Source: Smittium mucronatum (Eukaryota > Kickxellomycota > Harpellomycetes > Harpellales > Legeriomycetaceae). From it: a stretch of 64,000 bases of DNA. The notes under the pieces are model-generated. The model did no database searches. It saw only the letters and a list, made by a program, of their open reading frames with translations, and was not told where the DNA came from. A program made the translations under genes and the position numbers. Where the stretch lies: NCBI GenBank assembly GCA_001953115.1, contig LSSL01000653.1, positions 17,933 through 81,932 of the forward strand, written 5' to 3'. Positions 36,051-47,468 of this stretch are shown here, piece by piece. Positions within the stretch are counted from its first letter, which is position 1. Each line of letters begins with the position of its first letter.

Positions 36051-39000
36051 CAATGCAAAAAAATTTCAAGCAGCGTTGGTCCCCTTCATGGAACATGTGC
36101 CTGACTGAGACATCTTAACAAAGACCCATATTATTAATATTTCGCTTAAAGATGTTATTTTTATTTTTTATTTCATTATTTATGCTTTTTTTGGTGTTGA
36201 TAAAATTTGAATTATTTGTGTTATCAGCAGAATATCGGTGCTGAGACCCAGGGAAGTTAACCACCACTTAATTTTTAAGATCCATGGCGGTCTTTCTTGT
36301 GATCTTTTCTTTATCAAAATTCAAACATAATGGTCCGGTACGTTTAGATAGTCATGGTTTCTCCATTTTTGGTAAGTATAAAACAAAACAAAAGTACTTC
36401 CTGTATTTTTTTGCTTTATTTTTGTTTTTAGGATTGAAAGTCAGAATCGTGATCTAAATCTTTTTTAAATTTTTTTAGATCTTTGGCTCTTTTTTCTTAT
36501 AAGAGCATTTATTTTTCGTTAAATACTTAGTTTAGATAGCCTGTATACAATTTAAAGCTCTCTCGTGTTATCTGGAAGCATTTAGAAGCTTCTTAGGGTC
36601 AATAATATGAAAAGTGTGAATAGAAATATACTATATTAGAAATTTAAAAAAGTAGAAGGACAGCTTAATTGATCTCAATTACTTTCTGAATTATATCAGA
36701 AAAATTTTTTTAAATTAATTATGTATTTTATTAATATTATGGATAGAATCCTCTAAAAGTTTAACAATAGTGATTTCAGGGTAATTTGTTTTAAAAAAAA
36801 CGAAAATCTTGGGGTTAAATCTGATGCTAGTTTTGCAATAATGAAACTAATAAATTATCAATTGGCCTCATATTTTATATTGACGAAGAAACATGTTACA
36901 CTTTATTCGATTTCAACCGGAAGTATAAAGTAACAATTGGTTTAAATCTTTTTTCCAATTTTTGTATTTCAAGTAAAAAAACCGAATAACTTAAATATAT
37001 AAAATTATTTGCAATATAAAAATATTCATTTTTATAAGCTTCAAGACAGTGAAACACGCCTTACAAGCTTTTCCATTTTTATAAATCCTTTCTATCTAAA
37101 TATTAAAAACTTTTAAATAAATATGTTAATCCAATTATCCATTTTAATAAAAACAACTTCCTATATTAATAAAGCCAATTTATCACTGTAATAAGACCAA
37201 GCCCCCACAAAAAAGATAATTTCTTTCTCTATATCAGATTATATATTTTTCATTAAAATTTAAATTCAATGATATAAATGGCTAGTAAATAACAGAGGGT
37301 ATAGTTTTTTTTCTTAATATTCTAATAATAAGTTTTTTCTAGTAACTTATATTATAATTTTAAGTAGCTATTTTTTGGCCAATTAAAGTTAAATTTGTAT
37401 CAATTTACACTTTAAGTTACACCAAAAACATTAAGAGTAAAATTATGAAGCTTAAAATGATATCCTAATTTATTTACCGGCCAATTATTTTTGTGATAAT
37501 TAAATTTCAAAGAAAATCATATTCCCCGAATATTAAAATCGGGTTATTTTTTTGTGAGGATGGGGGGGGGGGGGGGCTTTATTACCTTGGAAAATACGTT
37601 TATGAAATAAGAATTTGGTTTTATTGAAATAGGTTTTTAATTTATATAATTATCGAAAGCTTTATTATCCGGCCCAAAGTTTTTATCATTTAGACCGAAG
37701 TTTTTATAATTTGGATCAAATGATTTTTAAAAATGTGAAAATTTGTAATTTTTTGACAGCAAAACTCATGAAATACCACTTTCGAGTTCTAATGAAAATA
37801 TAATAAGGTAATTAGTTGTGTTTTGAATTAGTTTAATCTCTGCGAAATCCTATAAGTTGTGAAAAAGCAATATTTTTCAAGCAATATTTTTTTTATTTTA
37901 AAATATACATAGTATAATTTTGAGGCTTTTATTGGTCAAAGTAAGACTTTTTCCTGCAGTTTCCCAGCAGATTTCTAAAAGTTAAAAAAAATTATTTAGT
38001 CATATTAATTTCCTTTTTTGATAAAAACTTTAAATTTGGCTCAAAATTATTTAAACAATTTTTTTTTCTATTCTGTGTTGTTCTTCGAATTTTTTTTTAC
38101 TAAGAAATAGTTTTAAAATTTTTATTTAAATAAGAGAAAAAAAATTTATTTATTTATTGGGTATTTTCAGTATCAAAAAATGGTTATTCAATAGTTGTAA
38201 AAATTTAGTAGACATTCATTAATGAATTTTTAATGAATTTTAATTATTTATAAAGCGTGCTTTTTTCTACTTTGGATAATAAATACATCTCATTTATACA
38301 GTAATCTGTTTGCATGGCATTTTTGTCTTTATTTGACTTTTTTTCTTTCTAAATTTATTTTTATTTTATATAATATATCCTAACCAATTTATTTATATAT
38401 TTTTAAATTATTTTTTTATATCTTTCTCTCATTTGCAAAACAATCTCGTTTCAAATCAATATTTCTCTAAATTGATATTTTCATAAATTAACCTCTTTGC
38501 AAATCTATATCTTTTTAATTAGTTTTTAAAAATGAATTATTATCTCATTTAATTGTTTGCAAATTAATTCTAATATTTTAATTGATTACCATTCTTGGAA
38601 TTTTTGTAAATAATTGTTGTTTATTTATTAAAGTCTTTAATTAAGATTTAAATCGCGGGAGTTTCATTATTTCCTTATTAAAACTTCCACGCATATCCCT
38701 TTCATATAACTTTATATCATTTTTGCTGGCTTTTTTTTTTAACTTCAATTTTTTTTTTTATTTAATGGAGATAAATATCTCTATTTTTAATATTTTCTTT
38801 GAATTTTTTTTCCATTTATTAAAAAATCTCCGAATAATCGAGATATTTTAAACTTTAAATTCAAGTTTTTATTATAAGATTTGATTTTCATTCCGGTAGG
38901 CTATCCATTTTTCGATCTTAATTTATAATTATACTAAATTCCCTTAAATCGGTTTATGTAGTAGTATTTTTTAAACTCCAATGAAATTTTATATTTTTAT

Positions 39001-40074
39001 AAATATTAAAGCTTTATTTGACTCTCATTATATTTTCTTTAAATTTTACTAAATTAAAAAAAAATCCCAGAATTTTGATACTGGGAATACATAAAATTAA
39101 ATACAGCATAAAAGCTTCAAGGTTTTATTTTTGAAAAAGACTATAATAAATAGGATATTCGAATAAGTTTTATCCAAAACTCAAAAAAATAAAATTCTAA
39201 AAAGGCCGATAATTTACAAATCGACTGATTTTTTATCTTTTCCAAATAAAAACAATCAGATTAAACAGAAATTTACTTCAATTTTTTAATTTTTTCTATC
39301 ATAAAGGTTTTTTAAGTTATTTTCAACTAATCAGGCTAACAATTTAATTAAATATTTTGAATTTTACTTCGAATATATTCAATTTAGAGGCAAATTTTGT
39401 TTTATGATTTCCTTTTAAAAAAATTGAACTAAAAAAATTTACCCATTATTAGATCGTAATCTATTTTTTTTAATTTTTTCTGATAAATAAATAAAGATTG
39501 AAGTTGAATTTTTCTCAATGTTCGTAAAAGTAGAAATTACATATATAATTCAATAATAACTTGAATGAAAAATATGTAATTGAAAAATTTTCCGTAAAGA
39601 GAATTAAAAATCTCTAAAATTGTTAAATATAAATATTTTTGTCTCAAATAAAATTATTAAACCTGTAAATCTTCAAAGGATGAATAAAGAGCTAATTAAA
39701 ATCAGTAAATACAGGTTAAAACTTTATCCTTTGTCCTTTTTTATTTATTTATCTATTTTGATCAAACTTTTTTTTATACCACTTTTGGATTAATTGAAAA
39801 TTCTTGTACTAATTTCATTTTAATTTTGTAATCAGTTTATTTATAAAAAAATTAGAGAGTTTTGTGATAAAATGGATATTTTACATATAACTTCATCTGA
39901 CTAGTAGGGCTAAATGATTAAGCGCATAATTTTTATTCTTCTTGACTCTTTTTCATTTAGGGTTTAAAGATTTTAAATATATTGAAAATATCAATATATA
40001 AATCTTAATTGGGTTTTTAAATTAGTTTAGTGTAAAAATAATAAAATATTTAACCTATTTTTAATTTAATTTTT
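36051..40074. other. AT-rich desert, no gene seen
   Basis: No exon-like sequence was identified. A G15 run sits at 37562-37576. A short tandem copy of AAGTTTTTAT-ATTT-GA (about 24 bases) is at 37677-37725. The part up to about 36.4 kb may still belong to the LINE's 5' end. Confidence 0.5.
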
Positions 40075-40308
40075 GAGGATTTAATAAACTAGAAATGCAG
40101 AATAATAGCTTTAAATGCGAGTTTTGCTCTCAACACATTTAATTATTTGGTTAGCTAATAAACTGCTGTTTATTTAAACGGATTTAAGGTTTTTCAAATA
40201 AGAATTTGATCTTTTGTAGCTTTTCTGATTTTTATTTGTTTACCTGAGCTTTTATGTGAAGAATGTTATGTCTTTATTAAATCGTGTAACATAATTCCAA
40301 AGTATGGA
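40075..40308 (+). repeat. Left arm of the 40-41.7 kb inverted repeat
   Basis: Pairs with the reverse complement of about 41501-41690. An unmatched block of about 50 bases lies at roughly 40105-40155. Confidence 0.7.
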
Positions 40309-41500
40309 AATTTTTATCAATGAATAAATTTTTATATAGTAGTATTTTCAAATTCATAATTAAAATAATAAAACATATGTTGATTGATTGAAAGAATCTT
40401 ATTGTTATTTAAATAAAATAAAGTTTATCTCTTCTGATTTTTTTCAAGAAAACTAAAGAAAGCAATCGATAATTGGTGCTATTCCACGGTAAAATTGAGT
40501 TTGATATTAATTTATATCGTGCGAGCATTAGATTCCGATTAAACACTAGCCTTTTTAAAAGCAATTTTTCGTCTTTTAATGAATGATATATTGAATTTTT
40601 TGGTTCCTAAACTAACTAATAAATAGAATTATATAGCATGTATTATAGTTATATTCATACACGTTGAAATGAAATGAAATGTAAAAAATTGTGCTATAAT
40701 TACTCTAGATTTCTTTACTTTTAAGGGGTTTGTAAAATAAAAATATTTTTAAAATTAATGTTTAAATTTAAGCTCAAGTTTTATAATATAAATTTAGATG
40801 AAGTTTTTATCAAATTCATCAATTTTCTTTGACTAAATTAAAAAATAATAGCCCATTTATTAATATTAAATCATTTAAACTGAAGATTATAGTTATAATA
40901 ACATTAATGATAGCTTTATATGAAGTGATGTATAATGGATTATAACTTGCTTTTGTTTAAAAAATTTAAAAGTAGATCCAATTTTAGAAGCTATAATTAC
41001 ATGCCATTTTTTTTCTATATTAAATATACCTTATATCTTTATCATTCAAATTTCACTTATAAAGTATTTTATTGTTTTTTTTTTCGGGTAACATAAAAAT
41101 TTCTAAACCTATGCGTAAATAATATATAATAAATCCGCTTCATTATTTTGAAATTTTTTATAAATAATAAAATGATGTTAGTCAGTACTCATTAAAAAAA
41201 CGACTTAGGTTAAAACCATTATTTAAACCAAGCTAAAATTCGAAAACTATTACAATTTATTTTTTTTAGGTGAACTTACTTGGATTTTTTTTCTTTTAAA
41301 ATACATTAGCTAAGAATGAAAGTTAACTCTGATAATTTTTAGCTATAACATGTTATAAAAACTCTTCAGTGAAAAATCGATTTTTTTTGTGATATTATTG
41401 TCCCATTTTTTCTTGCTCAATGTATAACAATTAGCACTCAATTTAAAGTTATCCAATAAGTTTTATCTTTAGCTTTTTTTGCAGTTTTAATTATAAAGTA

Positions 41501-41690
41501 GTCCATAAATGGAAATTATGTTACTCGATTTAATAAAAACATCAGATTTTTCACATAAAAGCTCAGATAAAGAAACAAAAAATCAGAAAAGCTACAAAAG
41601 ATCAGATTCTTGCTTAAAAAACCTTAAATCCATTTAAATAAACAGCAGTTTATTATTTATCCTAATTATTTCTGCATCTCTGCAATTAAA
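41501..41690 (-). repeat. Right arm of the 40-41.7 kb inverted repeat
   Basis: Inverted partner of about 40075-40308; the core around AAAAGCTACAAAAGATCAGA is almost identical. Confidence 0.7.
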
Positions 41691-42834
41691 TAGTTGGTAA
41701 AAAAAGATAATCTCTCAATATAAATAATATACATTATTCATAAATGTACAATTATAATCTTTAATATATAAATGATATATTAAATTACTTTTCACAATCC
41801 CTATGAGCTAGGGAAAAAATTCTACTTAATATCTAAGTCTAATAGCTGGTTTCGAATAAAAAAAATTAATTTCAAACCAAAAAAACAAAAATTTTTATTA
41901 ATTTGATACTAAATATCTAAATGAAATCAAAGTTAACATATGTTAATCAGTTCAACTAAAATTGAATAAAACTATCTTTTATAATTCTAATGTTAATTCA
42001 TGTTTCAGATTAAATAAAAAAAAAGCAATTTTGGTGCACATTGGAAAATTTTAAATTTATTCGAGTAAAAAATAACTAATTAACTTGATAAAAAAAATGA
42101 TATCAAGATATTTACAATTTAAATTTACACAAATTTATAAGTCTCTAATCTCAAAAATTTCTTTTTACCGCACAAATAATGGTATGAGATTTGTTTCATA
42201 TTTATTTTTGAAATCGAAATAAAAAATACTTGTAGGTTAATTATTTTTTTTTTTTACGCTGAATTTTTTTTTAATACTTGTAGGTTAATGAGTTTGGATA
42301 ATCGATTTATTATAAGATACCAAGAAACCATCAAAAATTTATAACCTTTATTTTAGTAAAATTTTTAGAATGGGTTTAATGAAGTTTATCCACCTTATGA
42401 AAATCAAAGTATGCCAAATTCTTAAAGTATAACTTCACTTGAGAAATGAAAAATTTAATCTTTTTTAAATTTTAATAATCCAATATTAATTATTTATTTG
42501 ATATAAACTCGGAGCATTTAGAAACATTTTTTTACTTGGTCTGATTTAAGATTTGCCAATGTGCATTCAAATTTTAGATCTTTTACTTAATTCTATTCTC
42601 AAGTTAATATTCGGAAATTAATAACACATTTGGTTAAATTTAATTTATTAAATTTCTTTTAATCAAAATTTATTACATTTTATTTTTTAATCTGAAACTA
42701 AATTGAAATGCTTAATCACATCGAAAATATGAGAACCTTATAATTTAATGGATTTTAAATAAAAATTTGTTTAGGAAAAAAGATAATTTATACTCCTTAC
42801 AAAAAAAAATAGAAAAGGGTAATTAATAATTGAA
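41691..42834. other. Spacer downstream of COG5, nothing recognised
   Basis: AT-rich sequence that would contain the COG5 3' untranslated region (minus strand). A 15-base direct repeat, ATACTTGTAGGTTAA, occurs at about 42228 and 42275. Confidence 0.5.
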
Positions 42835-45800
42835 TTAGAATGCTCCCTTTAGGAAAAAACATACTGCTAAAGAAATGAGTAACTCTGCATAATTTGACGA
42901 CAACCTCTCATCCAATTGGGTCCTAGATTTTTTCGTATTGCAATCATTGCTAATACTTACTATTCCCTGCAAATTTATAGATATTTCAGAATCATAAATA
43001 CTTGATGGAAGTTTGATACATGAACTTGATCCCTCATCACTTTTTAGGCGAAACAATTCCGCTACAGATTTTGATAAACGATTATAAAACTCTAGTTCAA
43101 AGTTTTCAATGGAAGGAGCTGATCCGCAAATATAAAGAACTGAGAATAAGGTAATCCACTGTGAGCGTATATCTAATTGACTATCAACTTCCACATGCTT
43201 TAAATCTATTTCAGAATCAGATATATATTTTGAATCTACATTTATGGGAAAGTAACTCCCAAATTCCAAAGTAAGCTCGGAACTTACTGAGAGTTCAAGG
43301 TCAAAAGAGTAAAGAATATTAACAAAATCTTCCCACGATTTTAAATCTTCTTTTTTTTCTTGTAGATTGTTGGAATTTTCGAAAGATTTGCCAATTGTAA
43401 TAGATCTGCTTATCAAGTGATTCATTACGTCATACTTGTTAAAATCTTTGATAAACGGTATTTTTTCCAAAGTCCTTTTTACATACACTTGAGCACTGAT
43501 ATTTATATCTTGACTAGGTTCGTCAGAATCATAAATACCAGTAATCAGCGGTTCTAATATATCTGATGTAGAGTAGAAAATAAGCTGCCTAAATGATCTA
43601 AGAGCCTGATAAGTTTTGCCTATATGGTGTGGTTTATAAATTGAGGATTTCTTTTTATCACTGATTTGTGCCTTATTTTTGTTATCTCCAGAGAATGACG
43701 AAAATGTAAAGCTTCCAAGCGAATCGAAAGCAAGATGAGAATAATCATCATCGAGATCTATAAATTCTAATTGGTTGGTTTCTGTACAGAGGGTCAAGTA
43801 TGAAAGTAGATGACTATCCCGAATAATGAGGGAATTGAATAATTGTAAACTATCAAACTCAAAATTAGAGACAAAAGAAACTAATTGTAGACTAACAACT
43901 TCGGTTATAGGGGTAATAGAGCAACCAATGCTAACAAAGGCTGAGAATAAGGATCGAAGGAGAGTAATTACTGGTGGTCCGATTAGGGGAGATGTAATGA
44001 TCTTGATAAAGTTCTCAAAGAGTATGGAGAATGATCTTTTAATCAATAAAGAAAGATTTTCAAAATAATTGGAAAGTTCATCGACTTTTTCATCCAAATT
44101 GCGATTAAGGATGTTGAAATTTTTTTCTGGTTTATATCCCAAATACTCTAGTTTTTTTAATGGATCGATAATTTTAAGCATTTCAGAAATGATCAACTTG
44201 GAAATTGAAGAGAAGGTGGAATCAATTGCTTTTTTCATAGAAATTTGAGTTGAGGAGATTACGTCTTTAAAAACGTTGTAAAACTTGGTTTGGTATGAAT
44301 TGTGCTCGGTCAACTTTTTATATGAAGATTTAGGACTAGCGTATCCATTGGGAATCTCGCTAAGGTTTTTGGAGAAATTACTAAGCAAAGATGGGCTTTG
44401 GACCTTTTCATTTTCAGGAGAATCCTTATAAGATATCCTTGCTAAAAAAAAAACTAGAGAATTGAGAAGATTGATGTGTTGGCTAGCCAGTTTCAAAGAA
44501 TTTGAACATAATAATTTTGAAAGGTCATGATCATTGGGGTTTATATCGATAAGCTCCATGAACAGATTCTCTTTCTCAAAAATAATACTTAACCTGAATA
44601 GGGTGATGTCAACCAAATGATAAATAGTAGGCAAAGAAATTTGGGCTACCTCAGCAAATAGAGGATCAAACAAACTAACAACTTCAAGTTCGGTCTCGAT
44701 ATATTTTAGAACCCCAAGGGCTGAAGTAGTATCCAATACGTTATTAATATGAGATTTATCTTTAGAACTGTAAAATTCATTAATGTCAAGCGAGTTGGAA
44801 TCTTGATTCTTGGAAGAGCTGTGAAAGCCAAATCCTAAGTTAGATTGCCATGAATTCGTAGAGGTGTTAGATTGATACTTGTTTTGATTAGATTTATCAG
44901 CTGAGAATATATTTGGAGAGGATGGATATATAGTAGATGGATTGTAATTTAAACATTTAAGTAAAACGGTATCTAATTTTTTTTCCAGTATGGTGAAGTA
45001 GTCCTCTTTGACATTCGTTAGTACGGTTTTGAAAACTATATTTTCAGACAATGAACCAAAAGCTGGTCGTAAACTAGATGAAAGTAATTGATAAAATCTT
45101 GGATAAACCGATAAAAACGCCTTCCAGACAACGGGATTCTCTAAAATAAATGAAATACACAAGAAATGTTATAAAGAGCATCACAATAAAAGAAGGAATA
45201 TTTATTAAAAAGTCAATATATAAGAAAATTGAAAATAAAATAAATGAAACTAACCTTTAGTTTTAGTTAACTCGCTATTGATAGATTTAGACACGTCTGT
45301 CCACCAATACTCAATTAAGGTAGAGCAGGGCGAAGAAGAAGATATTTCAAAGAAGAAAGTGGATGTAAAATCGGAAGAAAAAGAATTTTGATCAAAGAAT
45401 GGATCCTTTGAATCAAACTTTTTACTGCTGAGAACCCTTTCTAAGAGGGATACTTTGTTGGCCTGATTAGAAATGTGGTTGGAAAATGACCTAATAATGG
45501 ACCATAAAATATCAGAAATTTCATGTGAAAAATTGTTTGAAGTTTCCTGGTTGTGAGAATAATGGTTTTTAGCAGATGAGTGGTTTGAAATTGAGCCTAA
45601 AATAAAGAATAAAATAATAAGCAAAAATGTAGGTACAAAAAACGAATATAAATAAATTAATGAAAGTTACTGTTATTAGGGTTTGAAAGACTTTCGAGAT
45701 CAATTTTTCCCACAATTTCAGATGAAGTGGAGCTAATGAGACTATCGATTAATTCAAAACCTTTATCTCTTAAAAGACCAAGATTGAAATAAATTTGCAG

Positions 45801-46999
45801 TCCAACTCCTAGATCTAGCATTCTTTGGGAGTCTAGACCAATCTTGATATGTTTAGATGCTTCTAAAAGGATAAAATCCCTTCTTGGATTAATATAATTA
45901 TCCAGTAAGTATACGATGAAATCAATTTTGAGAAATTTGGGATTCAAAGTAATACTGTCGATATCGGAAATTAACATGGCGGAAAAGGTGAGATATTGAG
46001 TATCGGTTTCATTTTTGTAAGCAGATTTATCCAAGGATATTTTATTTATGAGAGAAGAAGGAAGATGGGATATTAGTCTCCCTAGTAAGATGAGAATTTT
46101 GGACAATGACCTAAGTATATCCAAAGTGTTTCGCAAATTTACTATTCTATTTAAAGACTTTTTCATTTGATCTAAAGGAATTCGAACTTGCATATTGAGC
46201 CTATAAACAAAATATTTATGCTGTAAATAAAGATAGTTGATAAGAAAAACATAAAATGGATTTGAAATACTTTTGTATATCATATTTGGTATCAGAAATT
46301 CTGGATTTAGCGGTTTCTACAACCTCTTGCAAACCATTTAAACCGGTGAAATGGCTTAATAGCTCAATCCGATTTTTTGAAATCTGAAAGATATAAATAA
46401 AAAAATTAAATAAAATAAGGACAAATGAAGATTTATTTTTCTTACGTGTTCGAAATAAGCAGACTCTATTTTTTTTGTAAGTAAAAAAATATGAGACTTG
46501 ATTTCATCAAATTCGATTTCAATACTAGAATTAGTTTGGATTAAACTTTTAGAATCTTTTGGAGGGAATAAAGAATTTTGAGGAAAAGAAGAGATCTTTG
46601 TTAAATCTTTATTGGGAACAATTGAATCGAAAGCAATAGATTCATCTGTTGAAGGATTGATGAGAATAGGAAGCAAAGCAGGGATTTTTTCGGAAATGTA
46701 ATTGAAACCGGAAAAGGAATTGGTTAGAAAGTCATCGAAGGCTAACAAGGGAAATAAGGGATTAAAATAAGAAAACTATAAATCTGTTGAATTAGAACGA
46801 AATCACAAATAAACAAAAGAAACGGGGTTAAAATAGAGAACAATGAAAAAAGAGGAAGCTTTATTGTGAACCCGCGACTTTTAAGTATGATTAGAGGGAA
46901 TTGTCTCAAAACAAGGATAAAAAGAAAGGAAAATGACGAGATAATCTTACCTGATCCCAGCTCATCTTCGTGATTGATTGAGGAGGTTGAACTGCTCAT
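42835..46999 (-). CDS. COG5: Conserved oligomeric Golgi complex subunit 5
   Basis: COG5 belongs to lobe B of the COG tether, which guides retrograde vesicles within the Golgi. I join six minus-strand exons: 46999-46951, 46741-46446, 46383-46271, 46200-45671, 45596-45255 and 45140-42835. All five introns are GT-AG (209, 62, 70, 74 and 114 bases) and every junction keeps frame, giving 1211 residues. Family landmarks seen: FDDFL near the start, HFTGLNGLQEV, a RIVNLRNTLDILR helix, QIYFNLGLLRDKGFELIDSL, and VWKAFLSVYPRFYQLL at the start of exon 6. These follow the order of COG5 from animals and fungi. It is longer than human COG5 (about 840) and yeast Cog5 (about 400), mainly through Ser/Asn-rich inserts around residues 460-530 and 600-650. 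The ATG at 46999 is the first in frame after a stop. The long C-terminal part is less conserved and I could check it only loosely. Confidence 0.88.
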
Positions 47000-47468
47000 A
47001 ATATCCTTTGATATAAGAATCGAATGACCCAATTTCGAAGGAAAAAAGAATACTTTAATGGAAAAGCTTAATTCTGATAATTCATACAAATCTCGATTTT
47101 AAAAATAAACGCTAAAACTATCAAAAAGAGCATTATAAAATGATTGGAGAGGAATAGGAAATTGTTGAAAGATATCAATAGTTTTATTGGTTTGAATGTG
47201 AGTAGCACGCTGAAGTCAAACTATGGACTAGAGATGTATTGAATATCTATTGGAAGAAACCGTTGAGTTTATTCAAAGGGACCAATTATCTAAAAAAAAG
47301 CCGAAATACCTGCCCAAGGAAACATCTACTGGTTAAAAAAAAGGTGGCATCCAGCTTTTGGCTTAATAAATTTAGTTGAATTTGATTAGAAATTTAAATC
47401 CACAAAGTTTGAGAAAATTTGAATTTCGTATTTCCACATAAAGATTGATTAGAAAAATATTAATTTAA
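47000..47468. promoter_or_regulatory. Divergent intergenic region COG5 / cysteine-synthase gene
   Basis: These 469 bases separate the two start codons of divergent genes and must hold both promoters. No specific factor site is claimed. A frame open on the minus strand over 47089-47000 lacks an ATG and is not coding. Confidence 0.5.

Larger units (their letters stand above)
40075..41690. mobile_element. Inverted-repeat element, arms about 190-230 bp
   Basis: The left arm (about 40075-40308) and the reverse complement of about 41501-41690 share AATAAACTGCTGTTTATTTAA, GATCTTTTGTAGCTTTTCTG, GAGCTTTTATGTGAA and TTTATTAAATCG blocks. The left arm carries an extra stretch of about 50 bases. Outer similarity extends to GAAATGCAGAATAAT against GAGATGCAGAAATAAT. 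The 1.2-kb interior shows no transposase. It is most likely a non-autonomous foldback element; the exact ends and target duplication are not resolved. Confidence 0.7.

Noticed and set aside
43826..44068. 80-codon plus-strand frame inside COG5 exon 6
   Set aside because: Antisense shadow of the COG5 coding sequence.
46742..47089. Longer COG5 N-terminus (TTG-initiated frame of 115 codons)
   Set aside because: It begins at TTG, the first ATG in frame is at 46999, and the frame reads through the GTAAGA donor of intron 1 into non-coding sequence.
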